A DNA stretch of 64,000 nucleotides, taken from Thermosulfurimonas marina (GTDB taxonomy: Bacteria > Desulfobacterota > Thermodesulfobacteria > Thermodesulfobacteriales > Thermodesulfobacteriaceae). The notes below the pieces were generated by a model that searched no databases, was not told the DNA's origin, and saw only the letters and a program-made list of their open reading frames with translations. The stretch spans positions 496,001 to 560,000 of the forward strand of contig NZ_CP042909.1 in the NCBI RefSeq assembly GCF_012317585.1, read 5' to 3'. A program made the translations under genes and the position numbers. This document shows positions 16,352 through 25,226 of this stretch, piece by piece. The first letter of the stretch is position 1. Each line of letters opens with the position of its first letter.

Positions 16352-16599
16352 CAGCGGCTGTGCCCCGGAAGTTCAAGATGGGTACAGGTCCCGGTCTCGC
16401 ACCGGTGACTCTCGGCCACCCGGGGCCGGTCCGCAGGCCCGCCCCCGGAATCCACTATGGGAGTGATGGTACTCATGAGGCGCTTCACCCTTTCGCTTCC
16501 GCACTTTTTACACCGCACCTCCTCGGCCTCCGCCCGGTTGCGACACAGGACTTCAAATTCCTCCCCACAGGCTTCGCAACGAAATTCGTAGATAGGCAT
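16351..16599 (-). CDS. FmdB-family zinc ribbon protein
   Basis: The 82-residue protein has the family N-terminus MPIYEFRCEACGEEFEVLC followed by CKKCGSERVKRLMSTITP, giving two CxxC pairs that should bind one zinc. The C-terminal third (SGGGPADRPRVAESHRC) carries two further cysteines, as in many FmdB proteins. The family was named from a formamidase operon and is usually described as a putative regulator; its true role is unknown. It heads a three-gene minus-strand run with the HAD and YkgJ genes. Confidence 0.9.
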   Translation of the reverse strand: MPIYEFRCEACGEEFEVLCRNRAEAEEVRCKKCGSERVKRLMSTITPIVDSGGGPADRPRVAESHRCETGTCTHLELPGHSR

Positions 16600-16656
16600 G
16601 ATTCCTCCCCTAGCGAAGCTTTTCTGATAAGATAAAGGGCAGAGGAGCAGAGGGCA

Positions 16657-17013
16657 ATGCCTATCCTTTTCGTTTATGGAACCTTAAGGCGGGGGCAGCC
16701 CCTGCACGGACTTCTCCGAGGGGCTTCCCTGATGGGGGAGGGGTGGGTGGAGGGTTTTGCCCTTTATGATCTAGGGGATTATCCCGCGGCCCGTCCCTGG
16801 GAGAAAGGCCGCATCTGGGGCGAACTCTATGCCGTTCCCGAAGAACTCCTCCCCCTGCTTGACCAAGTGGAAGACGAATATCGGCGAGAGACGGTCCTGG
16901 TAGAGTGCTCTTCCGGGGCCAAAATTCCGGCCCAAATGTATGTCTACCGCGACCCCCTCCCGGAAAGCCAGCGCCTTCTTTCGGAAAGATGGGAGAGATC
17001 CTCCTCGTCCTGA
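16657..17013 (+). CDS. Gamma-glutamylcyclotransferase (AIG2-like) family protein
   Basis: The 118-residue protein has the fold signature LFVYGTLRRGQPLHGLLRGA at its start and the later pieces LYDLGDYPAARP, IWGELYAVPEELLPLLDQVEDEY (the glutamate/aspartate region of the active site) and YVYRDPLPES. Members open gamma-glutamyl dipeptides to 5-oxoproline or act on related amine adducts. The exact substrate is not known. The gene follows a good ribosome site (GAGGAGCAGAGGGCA before ATG) and overlaps the next gene by 25 bases in another frame. Confidence 0.85.
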   Translation: MPILFVYGTLRRGQPLHGLLRGASLMGEGWVEGFALYDLGDYPAARPWEKGRIWGELYAVPEELLPLLDQVEDEYRRETVLVECSSGAKIPAQMYVYRDPLPESQRLLSERWERSSSS

Positions 17014-18047
17014 GCCCCCATCGTCTGGAATTCCTTCCCCGGGCCTTTGAGCTCATGGAGGAGTGTGAGACGGTGATCCTGGAAGAGCCACGCCATCCGG
17101 AATTCGAGGCCCTGCTTTCCGGAAAGACCGCTCTGACAAAGTTTCTGGAGATCTCCGAGCCCGGATTTCCGGAATATTCCCGGGCGGTCTACCAAAAAAT
17201 GCGGGAACTCTTCTCCCGGGGACGCCAGGTGCTGCAGGTAGAACCCTATCTCGAAGGAGTCCAGAAGATTCAGGCCCGGCTGGCTGCCGGAGAAGAACCG
17301 GAGGCCCTCCAGCGCGACCCGGAGCTTTCCCCCATCTACCAGCATGAACACCAAACCTTCGGACGCCTTCTTGACTTTTATGCCGCCCTCTCCGAGCCCT
17401 TCGAGTCCTTGGTAGAAAAGATCAAGGCCTTCGCCCAGGCCGATGCCGCCCGCCTTATCTTCCGGGATACCCTAAGGGCTCAGGCCCTACGCCAGATCCT
17501 CAAAGGCCTTTCGGGCCAAAGGGTCTATCTGGAGACCGGCTACATCCATCTCTATCTGGTGCGGGAACTAGCCCGGAAGCCCCCGGCGGGTTTCCGCCTC
17601 AGGGTGCGCAATCTGGTCCGTCTGGCCACCGGGGGGCACCTTCCTCGAGGCCTCTGGCCGGCCCCAGGCGACGTCCTTACGGCCTTTTATCTTTTCGAAA
17701 AAAGGCGGGCGGTGGAGGAAGACCTCCTTGCGGCCCGCAGCCTGGTCTACATCCGCCTGATCGAAAAAAACGAACTCCAACCCTCTCCGGAAAACCCCTT
17801 TCCCCACCTACGGGACGAGGTCTTCTTTCGGGCCTTTGTGCGCGGTCTTTCCTTTGAGGATTGCCGCAGGCTGGATGCCCGCATCCGGCTCCTTCCCACC
17901 GCCGAGGCCCGCCAGGTGGCCCAAAAGAGCTTTCCCGAGATTTGGAAGCAGGCCTCTCAGCTGGTGGACCAGGTATTCCGGGAGGTAAAGACCTCCGGGG
18001 GCCTTCGCGCCGGCCTTTCGAGGAGCTTAACCCCCGGGCGCGGATAA
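16989..18047 (+). CDS. Conserved-looking protein of unknown function
   Basis: The frame is open from 16905, but the ATG at 16989 begins the likely protein (MGEILLVLSPHRLEFLPRAF), giving 352 residues. I do not recognise the family. It is soluble and rich in helices, with a first part (1-60) holding an alternating hydrophobic strand (ILLVLS, ETVILEEP), which faintly resembles TraB-type proteins. The middle is long and helical (LLDFYAALSEPFESLVEKIKAFAQ) and the C-terminus basic. The last 91 bases overlap the opposite-strand nitroreductase gene, so the C-terminal 30 residues may be poorly constrained. Confidence 0.72.
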   Translation: MGEILLVLSPHRLEFLPRAFELMEECETVILEEPRHPEFEALLSGKTALTKFLEISEPGFPEYSRAVYQKMRELFSRGRQVLQVEPYLEGVQKIQARLAAGEEPEALQRDPELSPIYQHEHQTFGRLLDFYAALSEPFESLVEKIKAFAQADAARLIFRDTLRAQALRQILKGLSGQRVYLETGYIHLYLVRELARKPPAGFRLRVRNLVRLATGGHLPRGLWPAPGDVLTAFYLFEKRRAVEEDLLAARSLVYIRLIEKNELQPSPENPFPHLRDEVFFRAFVRGLSFEDCRRLDARIRLLPTAEARQVAQKSFPEIWKQASQLVDQVFREVKTSGGLRAGLSRSLTPGRG

Positions 18048-18598
18048 CCTACGGCCACCAGCATGGGGACCAGCTTATCCTCCGGGATCCCGAAGACCCT
18101 CTTCACGCAGGGCTCCTCGAAACCGTCCATGGGATGGGTTTCCAGGCCCAGACCCCGGGCGGCCAGCATGAGGTTCATGGCAAAAAGGGCGGTGTTTTTC
18201 ACGGCAAAAAGCTTGCGCCGGAGGCTCTCTCGGTCCCCATATAGCTGATAAAAGACGGCCTTTACGCCCTCGATCTGGCTTTCGTCTTTGAGATAGCCTT
18301 TGGCCAGGCGGTCCCGCAGGACCTCCTCCCCGTATTCTTCTACCACCCCTGGATCCGCTACCAGAATAAGGACCACCGGGGCCTCCTCCACCTTGGGCTG
18401 CCCCATGGCGCACTCCCGAAGGAGGGCCTTTTTCTCCGGATCATCCACCACGATGACCCGCCAGGGCTGGAGATTGAAGGAAGAGGGGGCGAGAGCCGCC
18501 AGTTCCAGAAGATTCCGGAGCAACTCCTCCGGCACCGGCCTTTGAGGATCGAAATAATTGATGGCCCGTCGGCCGCGAATGGCGGTGATAACCTCCAT
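17957..18598 (-). CDS. Nitroreductase-family protein
   Basis: The 213-residue FMN-dependent oxidoreductase has the family start EVITAIRGRRAINYFDPQRP, the FMN-contact segment LAALAPSSFNLQPWRVIVVDD near residue 35, and AARGLGLETHPMDGF near 150, which positions the cofactor in related enzymes. A GTG six bases upstream is possible, but the ATG at 18598 follows GGAGGTGGGT at good distance. The substrate is not predictable. The 3' end overlaps the preceding plus-strand gene by 91 bases. Confidence 0.9.
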   Translation of the reverse strand: MEVITAIRGRRAINYFDPQRPVPEELLRNLLELAALAPSSFNLQPWRVIVVDDPEKKALLRECAMGQPKVEEAPVVLILVADPGVVEEYGEEVLRDRLAKGYLKDESQIEGVKAVFYQLYGDRESLRRKLFAVKNTALFAMNLMLAARGLGLETHPMDGFEEPCVKRVFGIPEDKLVPMLVAVGYPRPGVKLLERPARRPPEVFTSRNTWSTS

Positions 18599-18672
18599 AC
18601 CCACCTCCAGGTTGGGGTTATAATCAGTTTATTAGGGGCCGGGGCCCCGAGCAAGTCTTTCGGAGGCCCACT

Positions 18673-19434
18673 ATGAAGCGCCTCTTTGTCGGGACCTGCG
18701 GAAACAAGGTGGGACTTGCCCGCTATGTAAACCTCTTTAACGCCTTAGAGGTCAACGCCACCTTTTATCGCTTTCCCTCGGAAAAGAGTCTCCGAAACTG
18801 GGAAAAGACCCTTTCCGGCCGCCAGGACTTCTGCCTTTCCCTCAAGGCCTTCCAGGGCCTGACCCATCCCCTCTCTTCCCCTACCTGGCGAAGAAGTGGG
18901 CTTTCTCCTGAGGAACTCGAGGGCCTCAAGGGAAAGGTGGGCTGCCTCCGACTCACCGAGGCCACCCAGAGATACTTCCTTGAGACCCTGGAGCTGGCCG
19001 CCAGGGTCTCCGCCCGCTATCTCCTCCTCCAGCTTCCCCGAAACTGTGAGGCCGAGGCCGCAGAGCTCCGAAAATTCCTTTCCTGGGCCCGGGAAGTTCC
19101 GGGACCCGAAAGACTCCACCTGGCCCTGGAGATCCGCTGGGAGGACCCGGATCTTCTCCTGGAACTCTGGGAGGAATTTCAGACCGTCCCCGCCTTCGAC
19201 CCCCTTCTCTTTCCGGAATTTCTGGAAAGGCTCCGTGCCCTTCCCCGACTCTACTTCCGCCTCCACGGCGAACGCCAGGGTTCTCGCCTGAACTATCACA
19301 AGAAATACCGCGAGGAGGAGTTACAGAAGCTCGCGGAGCTGGTGAAGGAACTTCCGGCCGAGGAAATCCTGGTTTTTTTCAACAACGTCTACATGCACGA
19401 GGATGCCCTCCGTTTCCGAAAGCTCTGGGGTTGA
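18673..19434 (+). CDS. DUF72 (YecE-like) protein
   Basis: The 253-residue protein has the characteristic DUF72 pieces: LFVGTCGNKVGLARYVNLFNALEVNATFY at the start (two segments), FCLSLKAFQGLTHP near residue 55, YLLLQLPRNCEAEAAELRKFL near 118, ALEIRWEDPDLL near 153, YFRLHGE near 196 and the end ILVFFNNVYMHEDALRF. The fold is TIM-barrel-like; the biochemical activity is unknown. The gene ends four bases from the convergent lnt stop, one of only two convergent pairs here that do not overlap. Confidence 0.92.
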   Translation: MKRLFVGTCGNKVGLARYVNLFNALEVNATFYRFPSEKSLRNWEKTLSGRQDFCLSLKAFQGLTHPLSSPTWRRSGLSPEELEGLKGKVGCLRLTEATQRYFLETLELAARVSARYLLLQLPRNCEAEAAELRKFLSWAREVPGPERLHLALEIRWEDPDLLLELWEEFQTVPAFDPLLFPEFLERLRALPRLYFRLHGERQGSRLNYHKKYREEELQKLAELVKELPAEEILVFFNNVYMHEDALRFRKLWG

Positions 19435-19438
19435 ATCT

Positions 19439-20818
19439 TCAAGGCCGCCTCCCGAAACAGGACCACCAGGGACGCTCCACCGGGCCCAGGAGGCGGACAC
19501 GGCCGTAAGGGTCGATCACCCCGGAAAGGCCGGTATTGGCCACCTGGATCACCCAGCGCCGGGTCTCCACGGCCCGGAGAATGGATTGATCGAAGTGCTG
19601 TCTTAAGGCCGCCGAGCGGCCGAACCAGGCGTCATTGGTGATGACCAAGAGTAGATCCGCCCCGGCCCGCACCCGGGCCCGGGCCAGAGGGGCAAAGGCG
19701 TTTTCAAAACAAATGAGGGCCCCCACCCTCACCCCGGCCACCTCTAGGACCCCCGAACCCCTTCCGGGGGTGTAGTCCCCGGAGGCCACCGCCAGATTCC
19801 TCAGCCAGGGAAACTTATCCTCAAAGGGGACATACTCTCCAAAGGGCACCAGGTGCTCTTTATCGTAGACCCCGAGGGGCTTCCCCTCCGGGGAAAGGGC
19901 CACCAGACTGTTGCGAAGGTCCCAGCCCTTTTCGGTATGGACCGCCCGCGGGGCCCCGAAAAGGACCGGCCGCCCCAGGGACCTTATCCCTTTTAAAAGC
20001 TCCCCTGTAAGCCCTCCGTAGGGAAAGGGGAAGGGAAGAGCGGTCTCTGGCCAAACCAAAAAGTCCGGCCCGCAGGCCAGGGCCTTCCGGGAGAGCTCGA
20101 GATAGCGCTCCAGGCTCCGGCGCTCTTCGCCGGGCCGCCACTTGATCTCCTGGGGGATATTCCCCTGGATGAGGGCCACCCGGACGGGGAAGACCGGAAC
20201 CTCCAGGGAAAGGGCCCGCCAGCCGTAAAGGACCGTGGCCCCGAGGAGGAAAAAGGCCGCCAGAAGCGGGGCCCTCCTCCGGCGAGGAGGGAGAGCGGCA
20301 AACAGGGCGTAGTTGACCCAGAGGGGAAGAAGCGAAAGCCCCAGGGCCCCTACCAGGGCCGCGGGCTGCAGAAGGAGAGGCACCGGGGCCAGGGCCCCGG
20401 AAAGGGGCTCCCAGGGAAAGCCTGTAAGGAGCCGGCCCCGCAAATACTCTCCGGCCAGCCAGAAGGCCCCCAAAAGAAGCCCCGGAAGAAGGCCCGGGCG
20501 TTCAAAGGCCTTAAGAGCCGCGGCCCCGGCCACGGCCAGGGCCGAATAAAGGGCCAGATAGAGACAGAGCAGCAAATGGACGGAAAGGGCCAGGGGCCGA
20601 GAAAGGCCCCCGAAGCGGATCATCACCCCGGGAATCCAGTAAAGAAGCCCGAAAAAGAAGACCGTAAAGGCCAGAAGACCCAGGCCCAAGGCCTCCCGGA
20701 GGCTGCGGCCTGGAAGGGCGGTAAAAAGGGGCACCAGGGCCCCAAAGACCAACGGCCAGAGACCCGGGGCGGGGAAGGCCAGGATCAAGAGACCTCCCGA
20801 AAGGAGGGCCTTAAGCAT
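19439..20818 (-). CDS. lnt: Apolipoprotein N-acyltransferase Lnt
   Basis: The 459-residue inner-membrane enzyme adds the third acyl chain to lipoproteins. About six to eight hydrophobic segments occupy the N-terminal half, followed by a nitrilase domain with the catalytic triad in WPETALPFPFPYGG, YDKEHLVPFGEYVPFE and ICFENAFAPLARARV, that is Glu, Lys and Cys. LITNDAWFGRSAALRQH and ARAVETRRW-like text follow in family order. The ATG at 20818 gives MLKALLSGGLLILAFP, a normal N-terminus. An upstream ATG at 20863 is weaker. It overlaps corC by eight bases. Presence of Lnt implies a Gram-negative envelope. Confidence 0.92.
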   Translation of the reverse strand: MLKALLSGGLLILAFPAPGLWPLVFGALVPLFTALPGRSLREALGLGLLAFTVFFFGLLYWIPGVMIRFGGLSRPLALSVHLLLCLYLALYSALAVAGAAALKAFERPGLLPGLLLGAFWLAGEYLRGRLLTGFPWEPLSGALAPVPLLLQPAALVGALGLSLLPLWVNYALFAALPPRRRRAPLLAAFFLLGATVLYGWRALSLEVPVFPVRVALIQGNIPQEIKWRPGEERRSLERYLELSRKALACGPDFLVWPETALPFPFPYGGLTGELLKGIRSLGRPVLFGAPRAVHTEKGWDLRNSLVALSPEGKPLGVYDKEHLVPFGEYVPFEDKFPWLRNLAVASGDYTPGRGSGVLEVAGVRVGALICFENAFAPLARARVRAGADLLLVITNDAWFGRSAALRQHFDQSILRAVETRRWVIQVANTGLSGVIDPYGRVRLLGPVERPWWSCFGRRP

Positions 20819-21617
20819 CCTTGGGGAGGGGACGAACCCGTAGGGCGCGCACCGCTCTTTCATCGGCAGAGATCACCCGTACCAGGAGGCCCGGAAGCTC
20901 CACCTCCTCCCCGGGCCGGGGAAGTCTTCCCAACCTCTCCTGAAGGAGCCCGGCCAGGGTCTCATAATCTCCCCGGGGAAGCTCCAGGTCGAAAAGCCTT
21001 TCCACCTCCTCCAGCGGGGTCTCCGGATGGAGAGGATACCAGCCCTCGGCATCCGGACGGAGCTCTGGGGACTCAAAGGAAAAGACACAGCCCAGAAGGT
21101 CCTCCAGACGGACCATGCCGGAGAGGGCCCCGAATTCGTCGATAACCAAGGCCACCCGGACTCGGCGGTCGCGAAAGCCCTTGAGGGCCTCCCGGATACG
21201 CAGGCTCTCCGGGATCACATAAGCCGGGCGGGTGAGGTCCGCCAGCCGAAAATCCTCCGGAAAGCGGCGCACCAGATCCCGGAGGGAGACTATCCCCACA
21301 AAGTCGTCGAGATCGCGACGATAGACCGGATAGTAGCGGTGAGGGGCCTCCTGCACCCGACGGCGGACCTCCTCCGCCGAAGCCGACTCCGGAAGGGCCA
21401 CCAGGTCCTTGCGGGGGATCATGACCTCCCGGACGGCCACCTTCCTCAGGCGCAGGACCGAAAGGAGGATCTCCCGCTCTTCCGGACTGAGGAGCCCCTC
21501 CCCCTCGGCCTCCTCCACCAGCTCTTCGAGTTCTTCCGCGAATTCCTGGAGATGCTCCTCCGGGGCCTTCTGAAAGAAGGCTTTCAGGACCTCCAGAAGC
21601 GACGGACCCTCGGCCAT
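20811..21617 (-). CDS. CBS-domain protein of the HlyC/CorC family
   Basis: The 268-residue cytoplasmic protein contains LRKVAVREVMIPRKDLVALP near residue 55, two CBS domains (about 65-190; YYPVYRRDLDDFVGIVSLRDL and VRVALVIDEFGALSGMVRLEDLL) and a C-terminal CorC_HlyC domain with LPRGDYETLAGLLQERLGRLPRPGE. There is no transmembrane DUF21 domain, so it is the short CorC (YbeX) form. As in E. coli, it lies next to lnt, which supports both calls. Proposed roles are metal efflux support or ribosome-linked functions; the sequence does not decide. Confidence 0.9.
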   Translation of the reverse strand: MAEGPSLLEVLKAFFQKAPEEHLQEFAEELEELVEEAEGEGLLSPEEREILLSVLRLRKVAVREVMIPRKDLVALPESASAEEVRRRVQEAPHRYYPVYRRDLDDFVGIVSLRDLVRRFPEDFRLADLTRPAYVIPESLRIREALKGFRDRRVRVALVIDEFGALSGMVRLEDLLGCVFSFESPELRPDAEGWYPLHPETPLEEVERLFDLELPRGDYETLAGLLQERLGRLPRPGEEVELPGLLVRVISADERAVRALRVRPLPKDA

Positions 21618-21722
21618 AGCTCCTTAATACCCGCCCGGGACTGCCTTAGCAAGAGGTTTAGGCTTGTATTCTGAAAGAATAGGTGTAAGTTTTCTTTTAC
21701 AAGATTGTAAGGATGGACCTTT

Positions 21723-23282
21723 TTGATGGGTATGTCCCAGCAGAGCCTGGAGGAGATCACCACCCTTTACGAGATCGCCAGCACCCTGGCCAGCACCCTG
21801 GAGCTGCGCGAGGCCCTGGAGCGCACGCTTTCCGTATTGGCCGAACGCTTTAAGCTCAAACGGGGGACCATCACCATTTTCAACCCCCGCACCGGAGAGA
21901 TTCAGATCGAAGTGGCTCACGGGCTTTCGGAGGAGGCCCGGCGGCGGGGACGCTACCGGCCCGGGGAGGGGATCACCGGGGAGGTAGTGGCCACCGGACA
22001 GCCCATCATCGTGCCCCAGATCAGCGAGGACCCCCGTTTTCTGAACCGGACCCGCAGCCGGGACGAGAGGGAAAAACGCGAGCTTTCCTTCCTCTGTGTG
22101 CCTATCAAGAGCGGGGGGCGGGTCCTGGGGACCCTTTCCGTGGACCGGCCGGCGGCCGACGTGGCCGAACTCTCCGAGGACCTGCGGCTGCTCACCATCG
22201 TGGCCGGGCTCCTGGCCCAGACCGTGGCCAAGCTCCAGGCCCTGGAAGAGGAACGGGCCCGGTTGCTCGAGGAAAATCTGCGTCTCAAAAACGAGCTCCG
22301 GGAAAAATTCCATCTGGAAAACTTTGTGGCCACCTCCTCCCGGATGCAGGAAGTGTTGGAGATGATCGACCGGGTGGCGGCCAGCCCGGCCACGGTGCTT
22401 TTGCGCGGGGAGTCCGGAACCGGAAAGACCCTCATCGCCCGGCTCCTCCATTACAATAGCCCCCGGGCCGAGGGGCCTTTTGTGGTGGTCCCCTGCACGG
22501 CTATCCCCGAGGGGCTTCTGGAGAGCGAACTTTTCGGCTACGAGAAAGGGGCCTTCACCGGGGCGGCCTCCCGCAAGATTGGCCTCATGGAAAAGGCCCA
22601 CGGGGGAACCCTTTTTCTGGACGAAATCGGGGACCTTCCCCTTCCCATCCAGGCCAAGCTTCTTCATGCTATTCAAGAAAAGGAGTTCTACCGGCTGGGG
22701 GGCACGGAGCCCCTCCGAGTGGACGTGCGCCTGATTGCCGCCACCAACCGCAATCTGGAGGACCTGGTGGCCAAGGGCCTTTTCCGCGAGGACCTCTACT
22801 ACCGACTTTCGGTCTTTCCCATCTACCTTCCTCCTCTCCGGGAAAGACCTACGGACATCATCCCTCTGGCGGAGCATTTTTTGGAAAAGTACTGCACCCT
22901 TTACCAAAAAAAGATCAAGAGGCTCTCCTCCCCGGCCATCGACCTTCTCATGCAATATCACTGGCCGGGAAATGTGCGGGAGCTGGAAAACGCCATCGAG
23001 CGGGCGGTCCTCATCTGTGATGAAGAAGTTATCCGGAGCTATCATTTGCCCCCGAGTCTGCAAACCGCTCAGAGTTCCGGCACTCGGGCCCGCATGAGTC
23101 TGTCCGAGGCCGTAGAGAAGGTGGAAAGGGAATTGATCGTGGAGGCCCTCAAGGAGACCCGAGGCAATCAGACCCAAGCGGCCAAGCTCCTGGGCACCAC
23201 CCTGCGGGTCCTCAATTACAAGATCAAAAAATACGGACTCGATCCCCGGAGCTTTCGACCCCCGAGAACAAAGCACGCCTGA
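21723..23282 (+). CDS. Sigma54-dependent activator, NifA type (GAF-AAA+-Fis)
   Basis: This is a 519-residue enhancer-binding protein. The GAF domain spans about residues 20-165 ([40 protein letters not shown]), a coiled segment links it, and the AAA+ domain (195-425) has the Walker [12 protein letters not shown], the sigma54-contact loop GAFTGA, and the Walker [13 protein letters not shown]. The end is a Fis-type helix-turn-helix ([25 protein letters not shown]). The arrangement matches NifA. No nif genes are in the window. The frame starts at TTG 21723, nine bases after AAGGA; ATG at 21726 or 21732 is also possible. It ends two bases before pcnB. Confidence 0.93.
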   Translation: MMGMSQQSLEEITTLYEIASTLASTLELREALERTLSVLAERFKLKRGTITIFNPRTGEIQIEVAHGLSEEARRRGRYRPGEGITGEVVATGQPIIVPQISEDPRFLNRTRSRDEREKRELSFLCVPIKSGGRVLGTLSVDRPAADVAELSEDLRLLTIVAGLLAQTVAKLQALEEERARLLEENLRLKNELREKFHLENFVATSSRMQEVLEMIDRVAASPATVLLRGESGTGKTLIARLLHYNSPRAEGPFVVVPCTAIPEGLLESELFGYEKGAFTGAASRKIGLMEKAHGGTLFLDEIGDLPLPIQAKLLHAIQEKEFYRLGGTEPLRVDVRLIAATNRNLEDLVAKGLFREDLYYRLSVFPIYLPPLRERPTDIIPLAEHFLEKYCTLYQKKIKRLSSPAIDLLMQYHWPGNVRELENAIERAVLICDEEVIRSYHLPPSLQTAQSSGTRARMSLSEAVEKVERELIVEALKETRGNQTQAAKLLGTTLRVLNYKIKKYGLDPRSFRPPRTKHA

Positions 23283-23284
23283 AG

Positions 23285-24490
23285 ATGCCCGAACAACTGG
23301 AACTCTTTCCGGAATACGCTCCGCCCAAGCCCCGGATTGTTCCGCGGTCGGAGCACCCCATCTCCCGCAAGATGATCTCCCGCGAGGCCCTCAAGGTCCT
23401 CTACCGCCTGCATGATGCCGGCTATCTGGCCTATCTGGTGGGAGGGAGCGTGCGCGATCTCCTCCTGGGCCTCACTCCCAAGGACTTCGATGTGGGGACC
23501 GACGCCCGCCCGGAGGAGATCCGACGCCTTTTCCGGGCCAGCCGCATCATCGGCCGACGTTTTCGCCTGGTACACGTCTACTTTCGCGGAGGAAAGTTCG
23601 TGGAAGTGGTCACCTTCCGCGGTCCGGAGGCCGCGGAAGAGGAAGGCCAGGAAGAGATTTACGGCACCCCGGCCGAGGATGCCTTCCGGCGCGACCTCAC
23701 CATCAACGCCCTCTTTTACAACATTGCCGACTTCACCCTCATCGATTATGTGGGAGGTCTGGAGGACCTGCGTCAAGGGATCATCCGGGTTATCGGGGAC
23801 CCCAACCTGCGCTTCACCCGAGACCCGGTGCGCATGCTGCGGGCCATAAGACACGCGGCCCGGGCCGGTTTTGAGATTGAACCCCGCACCTGGGAGGGCA
23901 TCCTGCGGCACCGGGAGAAGATCCGCCTGGCCTCCCCCTACCGTCTGAGGGATGAGTGGCTCAAGGATGTGACCGGGGGCTGGGCCGAGCCCTGGTTGAA
24001 CCTCATGCTCAAGAGCGGGCTCTTCCGAGAGATCTTCCCCTCCTACCAGAGGGTCCTCCTGGATTTCCCTCCCTTAAAAGGATTCCTCTCTCGGCTCCTG
24101 CGCCGGGCCGACCGCCTCTTAGAAGAGGGCCGTCTCTCCCCGGCCGGGGCCCTCACCCTTTTCCTTTACCCTTATCTTCTTTCCGGAGACGGCCTGGAGG
24201 CCCCTCGCCAGCCGCGCCGGCCTACCCGACAGGTGGAAAGGCGGCTGCTCGAGATCCTGGGCTCCTACAAGTTTTGCAAGGAACTCTTTGCCGACACCCT
24301 CACTCTGCTTTCCGCCCTCCTTTACTATCGCTATTTCGCCCTCAAGGAGAAGGCCCCGCCCAAAAAACTCACGCGCAAGAGTTACTTTCCAGAACTTCAG
24401 GTCCTGGCCGAAGTCATCTTTTCCGAGGAACGGGAATTCTTTAAACTGGAAGTAAGATCTCGGCGCCGCAAGCGGCGTCGGAGGGCCTAA
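23285..24490 (+). CDS. pcnB: Poly(A) polymerase / CCA-adding family nucleotidyltransferase (PcnB-like)
   Basis: The 401-residue class II nucleotidyltransferase has YLVGGSVRDLLLGLTPKDFDVGTDARPEEI near residue 48 (seen in two parts), where the DxD metal ligands are DFDVGTD. FRRDLTINALFYNI, RVIGDPNLRFTRDPVRMLRAIRHAARAGF and SPYRLRDEWLKD follow, as in PcnB. The C-terminus is a basic tail, RSRRRKRRRRA, likely to hold RNA. The length and the HPISRKMISREALKVL start favour poly(A) polymerase over a CCA enzyme, but the two are hard to tell apart by eye. The gene follows the activator by two bases. Confidence 0.88.
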   Translation: MPEQLELFPEYAPPKPRIVPRSEHPISRKMISREALKVLYRLHDAGYLAYLVGGSVRDLLLGLTPKDFDVGTDARPEEIRRLFRASRIIGRRFRLVHVYFRGGKFVEVVTFRGPEAAEEEGQEEIYGTPAEDAFRRDLTINALFYNIADFTLIDYVGGLEDLRQGIIRVIGDPNLRFTRDPVRMLRAIRHAARAGFEIEPRTWEGILRHREKIRLASPYRLRDEWLKDVTGGWAEPWLNLMLKSGLFREIFPSYQRVLLDFPPLKGFLSRLLRRADRLLEEGRLSPAGALTLFLYPYLLSGDGLEAPRQPRRPTRQVERRLLEILGSYKFCKELFADTLTLLSALLYYRYFALKEKAPPKKLTRKSYFPELQVLAEVIFSEEREFFKLEVRSRRRKRRRRA

Positions 24491-24491
24491 A

Positions 24492-25226
24492 ATGCCGGAC
24501 TATCGCCGCTCCTTGGGTTTTACCTTTCTAGAAGGGACCAAGCTCCGCTGGGAGGACCTTTTTCGGGAACGGGAGGAGATTGCCCCGGCCCCCTATTTCA
24601 AGAGTTATCCCCAGGCCCCGCAGGTGCCTCTCCCCCGGGTCCGCCCTCCGGCCGCGGATCTTTTTGAAGTGCTGGCCCGCCGACGCAGCGAGCGCATCTA
24701 CGCCCGCAGGACCCTGACCCTAGAAGAACTTTCCCTCCTCCTCTGGGCGGCCCAGGGGGTTACCGCCCGGGCCGGCCGTTACCTCCTGCGCACCGCCCCC
24801 TCGGCCGGGGCCCTCTACCCCATCGAAACCTATCTTTCCGCACACCGGGTGGAGGGCCTGGAGCCCGGACTCTATCATCTGGAGATCGAGACTTGGTCGC
24901 TGGCTCAACTCTCCCGCGGGAACTTCGGCCCGGAGATCAAAGAGGCCGCCCTGGGACAGGGCTTCTGCGAGACCGCCGCGGCGGTCTTCGTCTGGTCCGC
25001 CGTGCCCCGTCGAACTATGGCCAAATACGGGAGCCGCGGCCTGCGCTACATCTTTCTGGATGCCGGCCACCTCTGCCAGAATATGCTTCTGGCCGCCGAA
25101 GCCCTGAAGCTTGCCGCCTGTCCGGTAGGGGCCTTCCTGGATGAGGCCCTGAACGAGATCTTCGGTCTGGACGGAGAAGAGGAAACGGTCATTTATCTGG
25201 CCACCGTGGGCCATCCGGGGCGATGA
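24492..25226 (+). CDS. SagB/ThcOx-family nitroreductase-like oxidoreductase
   Basis: The 244-residue FMN enzyme has VLARRRSERIYARRTLTLEELSLLLWAAQGVT near residue 60 (in two parts), RTAPSAGALYPIETYLSA near residue 97, and YIFLDAGHLCQNMLLAAEAL near 178, the order typical of SagB-type dehydrogenases. Such enzymes oxidise azolines in peptide maturation, but many stand-alone members exist with unknown roles. No precursor peptide or YcaO gene is nearby, so peptide maturation is not implied. It is coupled to the next gene by ATGA. Confidence 0.9.
   Translation: MPDYRRSLGFTFLEGTKLRWEDLFREREEIAPAPYFKSYPQAPQVPLPRVRPPAADLFEVLARRRSERIYARRTLTLEELSLLLWAAQGVTARAGRYLLRTAPSAGALYPIETYLSAHRVEGLEPGLYHLEIETWSLAQLSRGNFGPEIKEAALGQGFCETAAAVFVWSAVPRRTMAKYGSRGLRYIFLDAGHLCQNMLLAAEALKLAACPVGAFLDEALNEIFGLDGEEETVIYLATVGHPGR

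Noticed and set aside
18630-18655. GGGGCC / GGCCCC palindrome between the nitroreductase and DUF72 genes
   Set aside because: The loop would be two bases or fewer, and the pattern is expected by chance in such GC-rich DNA.
21624-23276. Minus-strand open frame of 550 residues
   Set aside because: It is antisense to the NifA-type activator, and its Gly/His/Pro-rich sequence has no recognisable fold.
24492-25226. SagB-type gene as part of a modified-peptide cluster
   Set aside because: No YcaO, leader peptide or export gene is near; the neighbours are RNA and LPS genes.
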